Shown in pieces: positions 1 through 5,559 of a stretch of DNA of 5,570 nucleotides. Within the stretch, counting starts at the first letter, position 1; each line of letters begins with the position of its first letter. The notes beneath the pieces were generated by a model. The model was given only the letters and a program-made list of their open reading frames with translations, was not told the DNA's origin and did no database searches. The position numbers were made by a program, and so were the translations under genes. Origin of the DNA: Nitrospira sp. (GTDB taxonomy: Bacteria; UBA9089; CG2-30-40-21; SBAY01); the NCBI GenBank assembly GCA_005239945.1, contig SBAY01000247.1, forward strand, positions 1 through 5,570. The letters run 5' to 3'.

Positions 1-63
1 CTTTTTAACCACAACTAATCTTTGGGATGTAATACATCCCAAAGATTAGTTGTGGTTAAAAAG
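1..63. repeat. Perfect 30-bp-arm palindrome at window edge
   Basis: Bases 1-30 are the exact reverse complement of bases 34-63, with only AAT (31-33) between them. Transcribed in either direction this would form a very stable hairpin. It is followed on the plus strand by only four T residues and then a G run, so it is not a typical intrinsic terminator. The outer part carries TTTTTAACCACAA (2-14), which recurs inverted in the other arm (50-62) and again directly at 5389-5401. The left end coincides with the window edge, so the repeat may be longer than visible. It is most likely part of a dispersed palindromic (REP/MITE-like) element. A fold-back assembly artefact at a contig end is an alternative. 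Confidence 0.9.
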
Positions 64-157
64 TTTTGGGGAAGAGAGGGGTTTAAGGGGAGAGAAACAG
101 TTTTTTCAAAAAGGGTTTCTCTCCCCTTAAAAAACACCTCTCTTTAAACCACTACTA
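47..157. repeat. Long imperfect hairpin, MITE-like element (hairpin copy 1)
   Basis: The outer arms 47-63 (TAGTTGTGGTTAAAAAG) and 141-157 (TCTTTAAACCACTACTA) are near-complementary. Inside them AGAGAGG (73-79) pairs with CCTCTCT (137-143), TTTAA (82-86) with TTAAA (127-131), and the perfect 14-bp stem AAGGGGAGAGAAAC (85-98) with GTTTCTCTCCCCTT (115-128). The apex contains a T6-C-A5 run that can pair further. The central 43 nt (87-129) are repeated with one mismatch at 1867-1909, so this is a dispersed sequence and not a single-site structure. The left outer arm is shared with the 1-63 palindrome, so the two hairpins cannot form at once. No coding capacity or transposase is seen. Confidence 0.75.
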
Positions 158-238
158 AAAGTTGGGGAATTTCTGTTGCCTCTATGGTAATGAGTCAGTA
201 ATTGGTGGGAAAATGGGAAAAGGATTTTACTACCAGGA

Positions 239-304
239 CACTAAGACACAAAGAAAGATTATAAGAGATGTAATCAGAAAGCTTCGTGTTTTTGTGTCTT
301 TGTG
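239..304. repeat. Inverted repeat built on AAGACACAAA
   Basis: CAC-T-AAGACACAAA (239-252) pairs with TTTGTGTCTT-T-GTG (291-304), 13 of 14 positions matching. A smaller nested stem GATTA/TAATC (257-261 and 271-275) lies in the loop. The arm belongs to the ACCACAAAGACACAAAG type of sequence that I recall as a dispersed intergenic repeat in many environmental bacterial genomes; that is from memory and was not searched. It lies in the gene-free stretch ahead of the radical SAM gene and about 60 nt before its promoter. The small open frame that spans it (162-368) is best explained as translation of repeat DNA. Confidence 0.6.
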
Positions 305-364
305 GCAAATATATTTTATGAGGTTATCCACTTTTATTACCCAGACCTGTCAACAACTTTTTCA

Positions 365-393
365 TTGACATATACCCAGGCACATGTTAAAAT
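365..393 (+). promoter_or_regulatory. Sigma70-type promoter of the radical SAM gene
   Basis: A perfect -35 hexamer TTGACA (365-370) is followed, after exactly 17 nt, by TAAAAT (388-393), which matches five of six bases of the -10 consensus. TGT directly before it (385-387) adds an extended -10 TGn motif. Transcription would start near 400, giving a leader of about 35 nt before the ATG at 435. The promoter overlaps the more upstream in-frame ATG at 384, which would then lie outside the mRNA. This is the clearest promoter in the window. Confidence 0.75.
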
Positions 394-402
394 ATTCCAG
401 AA

Positions 403-420
403 CTGAAATTCAGATTTCAG
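403..420 (+). other. Small leader hairpin ahead of radical SAM gene
   Basis: CTGAAAT (403-409) and ATTTCAG (414-420) form a 7-bp stem with a TCAG loop. It lies between the predicted transcription start and the AGGA ribosome site, right at the 5' end of the mRNA. It may stabilise the transcript or be a remnant of a repeat. No function can be assigned from sequence. Confidence 0.35.
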
Positions 421-425
421 CCTTT

Positions 426-429
426 AGGA
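426..429 (+). promoter_or_regulatory. Ribosome binding site (AGGA) fixing the start at 435
   Basis: AGGA (426-429) lies 5 nt before ATG at 435. The alternative ATG at 384 has only CCAGG 3 nt away and falls inside the promoter spacer. This supports a protein that begins MNTISLLEA. Confidence 0.6.
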
Positions 430-434
430 TAATT

Positions 435-1829
435 ATGAACACCATTAGTCTATTGGAAGCTACAGAAAATACCATTGCTAAAAGAATAAAGATTGTCCTG
501 GGAAAAAATAAGAAGGCTGAGTTGATTCGTTTGGTTTATGAGATATGCCGACGAGAGAAAATCCTGCCTGTGCCTGAAGCTATCTTTCAGAGAGAGCAGA
601 TAAGGCAAATCCTGGAGGCAAAAGATAAAGGCAGGTTCTTTTTTTGCCTTAAGAAAAGGCTGTTGGAAATACGCTATCCTTATCTAAATCAGGCTGAAGA
701 GAAATTTGACACCTACTTTGTTCCTTTGAGATTAGAAGGTGAACTGGCTGCTATAAATCAAGTTACAACTCCCTCATTAGACCTGGACTACGGCATTAAC
801 TTTTCCCCTAAAAATATTTTTGTTGAGCAGGCAGTCAAAAACCACCCATTTACCCAAAAGGTGTTGGCTAAATTTCCTGAGGCACATTTTAAAATAATTG
901 ATTCTCTCAAAAGTTACCGGGCTCATAATCGGGTTAAAAATAGACTTTGGGCATATAATTGGCGGGATGAGAATCTGTTCATCATCAGGGAGAAATGGGA
1001 TTATTTTAAGCCCTGTCCGTGCACCTCCACCGCCCACCGTTGCGGTTATCATATCTTTAATTTAGGCTTTGGTTGTGTGTATGATTGCAGTTATTGTTAT
1101 CTTCAGCATTATGACAATTTTTATGGGATAGTGATGTGTGCTAATTTAGAGGACTTTTTCGTTGAGTTTGATAGGTATCAGGCCAGGCACAAGGGGCTAA
1201 GGCGTATCGGAACAGGTGAATTTACAGATTCTCTTGCCTTGGATGACATTACCGGGTATTCTGTTGGGCTAATTGAATTTTTTGCGTCCAGAAAGGTATT
1301 ATTTGAGTTAAAGACAAAAAGCGCCAATATTGCCAATTTAAAAGGACTGGGTCACAACAAAAAAACTGTGGTTTCCTGGTCATTAAATCCTGAGAAAGTG
1401 GTTAGCCAGGAGGAATTGGGCACGGCCTCTTTAGTTAACAGATTAAAGGCGGCCAGGCAGGTTAGGGAATGGGGTTATCCAGTAGGGTTCCACTTTGACC
1501 CTATCATCTATTTCGAAGACTGGCAGAGACAATATGAAGAGTTGATTGAATTAATGTTCGAATACATAAAGGATGGAATTGCCTGGATTAGTTTAGGCAC
1601 ATTACGCTTTTACCCTGGCCTAAAACCTATTATGGAAAATAGATTTCCTCAGAGCGATATTGTTTATGGAGAATTAATCTTAGGTAAAGATGGAAAGATG
1701 CGCTATCCAGAAAATTTGCGAGTAGATATGTATCGTCAGGTTTTAAAGATGCTGGCTCAAAAGTATCCTCAGACAAGCACATATCTTTGTATGGAACCAA
1801 AAGAAATCTGGGAAAAAACTTATGTATAG
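435..1829 (+). CDS. SPL-family radical SAM protein (spore photoproduct lyase-like, non-canonical)
   Basis: 464 residues counted from ATG 435; an in-frame ATG at 384 would add 17 residues but sits inside the promoter. The radical SAM motif is C214-X3-C218-X2-C221 in the context CSYCYLQ, which would bind a 4Fe-4S cluster and S-adenosylmethionine. Tyr220 and Tyr222 correspond to Tyr96 and Tyr98 of Bacillus subtilis spore photoproduct lyase (SplB). The C-terminal half (SLGTLRFYPGLKP, then YLCMEPKEIW near the end) also follows the SPL fold. The catalytic Cys141 of SplB aligns with Glu262 in GTGEFTDSLALD, so the classic hydrogen-donor cysteine is missing. Three further cysteines (C194, C196, C203) precede the cluster. 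About 190 basic, helix-rich N-terminal residues exceed the roughly 90 of SplB. Family membership is firm, the substrate is unknown, and repair of spore photoproduct is unlikely. It is probably co-transcribed with the downstream glycosyltransferase. Confidence 0.88.
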   Translation: MNTISLLEATENTIAKRIKIVLGKNKKAELIRLVYEICRREKILPVPEAIFQREQIRQILEAKDKGRFFFCLKKRLLEIRYPYLNQAEEKFDTYFVPLRLEGELAAINQVTTPSLDLDYGINFSPKNIFVEQAVKNHPFTQKVLAKFPEAHFKIIDSLKSYRAHNRVKNRLWAYNWRDENLFIIREKWDYFKPCPCTSTAHRCGYHIFNLGFGCVYDCSYCYLQHYDNFYGIVMCANLEDFFVEFDRYQARHKGLRRIGTGEFTDSLALDDITGYSVGLIEFFASRKVLFELKTKSANIANLKGLGHNKKTVVSWSLNPEKVVSQEELGTASLVNRLKAARQVREWGYPVGFHFDPIIYFEDWQRQYEELIELMFEYIKDGIAWISLGTLRFYPGLKPIMENRFPQSDIVYGELILGKDGKMRYPENLRVDMYRQVLKMLAQKYPQTSTYLCMEPKEIWEKTYV

Positions 1830-1866
1830 CAGTTATTAGTCAAAACTTCTCATCGGATACTTGTTC

Positions 1867-1909
1867 GGGGAGAGAAACACTTTTTTCAAAAAGGGTTTCT
1901 CTCCCCTTA
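1867..1909 (+). repeat. Dispersed 43-nt hairpin, copy 2, in glycosyltransferase leader
   Basis: GGGGAGAGAAAC (1867-1878) and GTTTCTCTCCCC (1895-1906) form a perfect 12-bp stem; in the loop CTTTTT and AAAAAG can pair further. The 43 nt match 87-129 except for one base (C1880 here, G100 there). Flanking sequence outside the core is not shared, which argues for a mobile or spreading element and against a local duplication. It ends about 4 nt before the AAGGAG ribosome site. No T tract follows, so termination is doubtful, but it could affect RNA stability or translation of the downstream gene. Confidence 0.85.
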
Positions 1910-1916
1910 GAAGGAG
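1909..1916 (+). promoter_or_regulatory. Strong ribosome binding site for glycosyltransferase
   Basis: AGAAGGAG (1909-1916) ends 8 nt before ATG 1925. An earlier in-frame ATG at 1787 lies within the radical SAM gene and would translate the hairpin repeat, so 1925 is the true start. Confidence 0.85.
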
Positions 1917-1924
1917 CAAACAGT

Positions 1925-2752
1925 ATGAATCAGGTAAGTGTTATCATCCCTACCTATAATCGTAAGAAATTTTTGAAGAAGGCAATAGATTCTGTCCTTA
2001 CCCAGAGCTTTGCTGATTTTGAATTGATTGTAGTTGATGATGGTTCGGATGATAAAACAAAAGAACTCATCAATACCTATGCTGATGATAGATTGGTCTA
2101 TTTCTATCAGGATAATCAAGGGGTAAGTTGTGCCAGGAATCTGGGGCTAAAGCAAGCAAAAGGGGAATATATTGCCTTCCTGGATTCTGATGATTGGTGG
2201 GAAAAAGATAAACTTAAAATCCAGGTTGAATTCTTAAAGAAAAACCGGGATATTGTGGCCACCCATACCGAGGAGGTCTGGTATCGGGCAGATAAACTCC
2301 TCAATCCCAAACTCAAGCATAGAAAACAATCCGGGTATATCTTTGAGCAGTGCCTCCAATTATGTGCGGTCAGCATCTCAACCGCGGTCCTTCGCAGGGA
2401 GTTATTCGATAAGGTTGGGTATTTTGATGAGGAATTAGAGGTTTGTGAGGATTATGATTTTTGGTTACGGGTATCTTGCCAATACCCAATTATTTTAATC
2501 CCGCAATATTTAACCTTAAAAGATGGTGGCCGGCAGGACCAATTGTCCTTTAGATACAGACCTGGTATAGACCGTTTTCGTATTCGGGCAATCGAGAAAT
2601 TATTGGATAGCAGGATATTAAACGATGAGCAGTTTGCCCTGGCGGTGAAAGAACTAAAAGCAAAATGCAAAATTTTCATCCAGGGTGCCACCAAACGCGG
2701 CAAAGATAAGATAGCCCGATTCTATCGTCAGTTGAGTGAAAAATGGCAATAG
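1925..2752 (+). CDS. Glycosyltransferase family 2 (GT-A fold), cytosolic
   Basis: 275 residues. It should transfer a sugar from a nucleotide-sugar donor to an unknown acceptor. The GT-A landmarks appear in order: VSVIIPTYN at 4-12, VDDGSDD at 37-43 (nucleotide binding), ARNLGL at 70-75, the metal-binding DXD motif as DSDD at 87-90, and the catalytic-base region CEDYDFWLR at 174-182. No membrane segment or signal peptide is visible, so it is soluble, unlike many polysaccharide synthases. The last 75 residues are a basic tail with GGRQDQLS (201-208) and ATKRGK near the end. The gene follows the radical SAM gene by 95 nt on the same strand and has no promoter of its own that I can see, so it probably depends on the 365-393 promoter. 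It ends in tandem in-frame stops, TAG then TAA. Family assignment is firm; donor, acceptor and pathway are not known. Confidence 0.9.
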   Translation: MNQVSVIIPTYNRKKFLKKAIDSVLTQSFADFELIVVDDGSDDKTKELINTYADDRLVYFYQDNQGVSCARNLGLKQAKGEYIAFLDSDDWWEKDKLKIQVEFLKKNRDIVATHTEEVWYRADKLLNPKLKHRKQSGYIFEQCLQLCAVSISTAVLRRELFDKVGYFDEELEVCEDYDFWLRVSCQYPIILIPQYLTLKDGGRQDQLSFRYRPGIDRFRIRAIEKLLDSRILNDEQFALAVKELKAKCKIFIQGATKRGKDKIARFYRQLSEKWQ

Positions 2753-2818
2753 TAACAGGTGTTCTTGTAATCCTATAGATTCTGTTGAGTGATAACAAAA
2801 CAAATGATTAAACTTACT

Positions 2819-5257
2819 TTATTTCACGCCTAAAATCCTCATTTTATAGAAGGAACGATAAACGAAAATCAAGGCAATGAGGAAAAACACTACAGCCAGA
2901 CCTGTTTTCAACCCTTGATTGGTCATGGTCACGGCAATTTCCGTGGCCAATAAACCAAATAAGGTGGTGAATTTAATAACCGGGTTCATCGAAACCGAAG
3001 AGGTATCTTTGAACGGGTCACCCACAGTGTCACCAACAACAGTAGCTTCATGAAGTGGTGTATTCTTTTCCTTCAAAGTGACCTCGACAATCTTCTTGGC
3101 ATTGTCCCAACAACCACCGGCATTAGCCATAAAGATGGCCTGAAACAGCCCAAAAAAGGCAATACCGATTAGATAACCGATAAAGAAGTAGGGGTTGAAG
3201 AAGGAAAGAGCCAGGGCCATAAAGAAGATAACGATAAAGATATTAATCATACCCTTCTGGGCATAAATTGTGCATATCTTGACGACTTCTTTACTGTCCT
3301 TAATCGAAGCCTCCTTTTTGTCCAGATTAATAGTCTCCTTAATAAAGACAACGGCACGGTAGGCACCGGTAACAACGGCTTGAGCAGAGGCGCCGGTGAA
3401 CCAGTAAATCATAGAACCACCCATAAGAAGACCAAGGATAATTTCTGGCTGAACTAAGCTTAAATTGGTAACAACATTCCCAAAAAGCCGTTCCAGGAGA
3501 ATGATGATACCAAAAACCATGGTGGTAGCACCAACAACAGCCGTGCCGATAAGTACCGGTTTAGCTGTGGCTTTAAAAGTATTTCCTGCCCCATCAGCCG
3601 ATTCCAGGTAATGTTTGGAATGTTCAAAATCCGGCTCAAAACCAAAATCATTCTTAATCTCTTTATTCACCTCAGGGATAGATTCAATCATCGAAAGTTC
3701 ATAAATCGACTGGGCATTATCCGAGACAGGACCAAAGCTATCCACGGCAATAGTGACCGGCCCCATACCTAAGAAACCGAAAGCCACCAGACCAAAGGCA
3801 AATACAGGGGCGGCAAAGAGAAATTCCGGAGGCATCAATGACACAATTGCAGGGTTCTTTGAGACGAGATAAGCAATAAACATCAGCACCAGGATGGTCA
3901 GACCTTGCCAGAAGGCCGAGAAGTTTCCAGCCACAAATCCGGAAAGAATATTCAGGGATGGTCCCCCTTGTCGCGAGGAATTGACCACTTCTTCACAATG
4001 TTTGGATTTTGTGCTGGTAAATATCTTGGTAAATTCAGGAATCAACGCACCGGCGATAGTCCCGCAGCTGATGATGATGGACAACGCCCACCACAATGTG
4101 CTGTAGTTACCTGTCAGATTCCCAAGTAGAAGATAACTTGCCCCAAAGGTTACAAGGATAGAGACCGTTGAGGTAAGCCAGACTAAGTTTGTCAAAGGAT
4201 GTTCGAAATCGAATTCCTTTTTCTTTTTGAAAAAGGCAGAACTGATGGCCTCATTGGCAAAATAAGAAAAGAGGGAGGTAACAATCATCAAAATACGCAT
4301 AGCAAATATCCAGATAATCAGTTTGCCGCCCATTTCCTGATTACCAAACAGAGCCAGTGCCAGGAAGGCAATCAGTGCTACACCGGTCACACCATAAGTC
4401 TCAAAACCGTCGGCCGTGGGGCCAACGCTGTCACCCGCATTGTCACCGGTGCAATCAGCAATAACACCAGGGTTTTTGGGGTCATCTTCAGGCAGATAAA
4501 AGACAATCTTCATCAAATCAGAACCAATATCGGCAATCTTGGTGAAGATACCACCGCATATCCTCAAGGCACTGGCACCAAGGGATTCACCAATGGCAAA
4601 TCCGATAAAGCAGGGTCCAGCCAATTCTTTCGGAATATATACCAGAATGAGAATCATAAAAAACAGTTCTACGCTAACCAGCAAAAGACCAACGCTCATA
4701 CCCGAACGCAGACAGATACTAACAATATTCATAGGATTTGCCCGAAGAGAGGCAAAAGCCGCCCTTGAATTGGCTACGGTATTGATTCTAATCCCAAACC
4801 AGGCCACACTATAAGAACCAAGAATTCCTACAATGGAGCAGAAAAGGATGATGGCTACATTATTTATCGGTGTAGCCTGCAAGGCCGAGAAGTAATAAAC
4901 AATACAAATGGCAATCAGCACCCAGAGAGCCATCAGGAATTTACCTTGCTGGGTGAGGTAGGTCTTGCATGTTTCCCAAATCGTATTGGATACGGCCAGC
5001 ATTGCCTTGTGAGCCGGCAGGTTTTTGGTCTGGAAATATTGGATGATACCAAAAAGCGCGCCTATTGCACAAATTACTAAACCCCAGTTAAGAATTGTTA
5101 GACCACCAAGTGAACTGCCTGAAACATTAAAAACAACCCCAGATAAGTCAGGCAGATTAATATCTGCTTCACCTGCCAACACCATTGGAACCATCAAAAG
5201 AAGATTAGTCACAATTGCCCCTAAAAACAACAAACCACATTTAATTTTACTCATCAT
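2819..5257 (-). CDS. hppA: Membrane-bound ion-translocating pyrophosphatase
   Basis: 812 residues from the first of two adjacent ATGs. It hydrolyses cytoplasmic pyrophosphate and pumps H+ (possibly Na+) across the inner membrane. Substrate-site motifs are intact: FTKIADIGSD near 238-247, PEDDPKNP at 256-263, GDNAGDSVGPTADGFETYG at 271-289, DSFGPVSDNAQ at 506-516, NAGGCWDNAKK at 712-722 and GDTVGDPFKDTSS at 742-754. About 16 hydrophobic helices follow a signal-like N-terminus (7-28, ending VLAGEA). The K+-dependence site reads GNTFKATAK (558-566). Lys562 there is the residue of K+-independent enzymes, but Ala565 replaces the Thr usual in that class. The segments LMKIVF, DCTGDNAGDS and DTSSVSMNP place it in a divergent class that I recall from Bacteroidetes-like enzymes, not the classic GDNVGD type. 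It is somewhat longer than typical members. It is convergent with the glycosyltransferase and has no clear terminator. The exact ion is uncertain. Confidence 0.95.
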   Translation of the reverse strand: MMSKIKCGLLFLGAIVTNLLLMVPMVLAGEADINLPDLSGVVFNVSGSSLGGLTILNWGLVICAIGALFGIIQYFQTKNLPAHKAMLAVSNTIWETCKTYLTQQGKFLMALWVLIAICIVYYFSALQATPINNVAIILFCSIVGILGSYSVAWFGIRINTVANSRAAFASLRANPMNIVSICLRSGMSVGLLLVSVELFFMILILVYIPKELAGPCFIGFAIGESLGASALRICGGIFTKIADIGSDLMKIVFYLPEDDPKNPGVIADCTGDNAGDSVGPTADGFETYGVTGVALIAFLALALFGNQEMGGKLIIWIFAMRILMIVTSLFSYFANEAISSAFFKKKKEFDFEHPLTNLVWLTSTVSILVTFGASYLLLGNLTGNYSTLWWALSIIISCGTIAGALIPEFTKIFTSTKSKHCEEVVNSSRQGGPSLNILSGFVAGNFSAFWQGLTILVLMFIAYLVSKNPAIVSLMPPEFLFAAPVFAFGLVAFGFLGMGPVTIAVDSFGPVSDNAQSIYELSMIESIPEVNKEIKNDFGFEPDFEHSKHYLESADGAGNTFKATAKPVLIGTAVVGATTMVFGIIILLERLFGNVVTNLSLVQPEIILGLLMGGSMIYWFTGASAQAVVTGAYRAVVFIKETINLDKKEASIKDSKEVVKICTIYAQKGMINIFIVIFFMALALSFFNPYFFIGYLIGIAFFGLFQAIFMANAGGCWDNAKKIVEVTLKEKNTPLHEATVVGDTVGDPFKDTSSVSMNPVIKFTTLFGLLATEIAVTMTNQGLKTGLAVVFFLIALIFVYRSFYKMRILGVK

Positions 5258-5264
5258 TAAACAA

Positions 5265-5269
5265 CCTCC
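5265..5269 (-). promoter_or_regulatory. Ribosome binding site of hppA
   Basis: GGAGG on the minus strand lies 7 nt before ATG 5257-5255 and 10 nt before the adjacent ATG 5254-5252. An in-frame TTG at 5299 has no such site, so the ATG pair is preferred. Confidence 0.88.
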
Positions 5270-5279
5270 ATATTTTGAA

Positions 5280-5308
5280 ATTATAAAAGCCTTCTGCAAA
5301 ATTCATAA
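5280..5308 (-). promoter_or_regulatory. Possible hppA promoter
   Basis: On the minus strand a perfect -10 hexamer TATAAT (5285-5280) stands 17 nt after TTATGA (5308-5303), which matches three of six bases of the -35 consensus. Transcription would start near 5273, leaving a very short leader to the GGAGG site. The -35 falls inside the 5299-5339 inverted repeat. The spacing is ideal but the -35 is weak, and the region is AT-rich, so chance is possible. Confidence 0.45.
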
Positions 5309-5339
5309 CCTACTGATTTTTAATAGGTTATGTGAATTT
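5299..5339. promoter_or_regulatory. Inverted repeat upstream of hppA, operator- or hairpin-like
   Basis: CATAACCTA (5304-5312) and TAGGTTATG (5324-5332) are perfect 9-bp inverted repeats around an 11-nt spacer. AAATT/AATTT (5299-5303 and 5335-5339) extends the pairing past a 2-nt bulge. It overlaps the possible -35 of hppA, as an operator would. It could equally be a small dispersed palindrome, or a terminator-like hairpin for a gene beyond the right edge, although no long T run follows. Confidence 0.5.
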
Positions 5340-5466
5340 TCCTTAGCTTTTCCTCTATACTCTGACCCTCTTCCTTTATACACATTATTTTTTAACCACA
5401 AAGCCACTAAAAGAGCTTTAAGCCTGAAGCATATGGCCTCTTCAAGATTGAATTCGTGGGTAAAAA
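5340..5466. other. Gene-free spacer upstream of hppA
   Basis: No coding frame, tRNA or convincing promoter is seen. The first 40 nt are pyrimidine-rich on the plus strand. The only recognisable element is TTTTTAACCACAA (5389-5401), followed by AGCCACTAAAAG. The 13-mer is identical to 2-14 and inverted at 50-62, so both window edges carry pieces of the same repeat family. Confidence 0.5.
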
Positions 5467-5471
5467 TTTCT

Positions 5472-5494
5472 CCCTCTCCCCTTGTGGGAGAGGG
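5472..5494. repeat. C/G-rich REP-like palindrome 1
   Basis: CCCTCTCCC (5472-5480) and GGGAGAGGG (5486-5494) are perfect 9-bp arms around CTTGT. The following TAGGGTGAGGGG matches the type of intergenic repeat, CCCTCTCCC-loop-GGGAGAGGG then GGGTGAGGG, that I recall as common across many bacterial genomes. Its TTTCTCCCTCTCCCCTT start also resembles the right arm of the 85-128 hairpin. Confidence 0.75.
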
Positions 5495-5538
5495 TAGGGT
5501 GAGGGGAGATGGGGAAAGATTATCACCCTCCCCTCAAT

Positions 5539-5559
5539 CCCCTCCCATCAAGGGAGGGG
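5539..5559. repeat. C/G-rich REP-like palindrome 2
   Basis: CCCCTCCC (5539-5546) and GGGAGGGG (5552-5559) form a perfect 8-bp stem with an ATCAA loop. It follows the first palindrome after 44 nt. The intervening GGTGAGGGGA and TCACCCTCCCC segments are themselves partly complementary, so the whole 5472-5559 stretch can fold as a composite element. It may continue beyond the window. Confidence 0.7.

Noticed and set aside
1..63. Intrinsic terminator of a gene to the left
   Set aside because: The perfect palindrome is followed by only four T residues and then G-rich sequence, and its sequence family recurs elsewhere in the window. Termination cannot be excluded but is not supported.
1..160. CRISPR array or a structured RNA gene
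   Set aside because: The repeats are inverted, not regularly spaced direct repeats, and no tRNA- or rRNA-like features are present.
162..368. 68-residue open frame on the plus strand
   Set aside because: It translates the AAGACACAAA inverted repeat and flanking intergenic DNA, has no good ribosome site and no recognisable domain, and ends just at the promoter of the next gene.
777..1052. 91-residue open frame antisense to the radical SAM gene
   Set aside because: It is fully inside a gene with intact family motifs, with no ribosome site or domain of its own.
1787..1924. Upstream extension of the glycosyltransferase from ATG 1787
   Set aside because: It would overlap the radical SAM gene and translate the hairpin repeat; the strong AAGGAG site and the family-typical MNQVSVIIPTYN start both point to 1925.
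2753..2818. Bidirectional terminator between the convergent genes
   Set aside because: Only a weak 5-bp pairing (ACAGG with CTTGT) is present and there is no T run; nothing convincing in either direction.
4199..4768. 189-residue open frame antisense to hppA
   Set aside because: It lies entirely opposite a clear, conserved membrane protein gene; its polar, low-complexity translation is what reversed membrane-helix codons give. Other frames opposite hppA (3894-4129, 4539-4814) fail for the same reason.
5258..5299. TTG start adding 14 residues to hppA
   Set aside because: No ribosome site precedes it, it would cover the GGAGG site of the ATG start, and it would disrupt the signal-like N-terminus.
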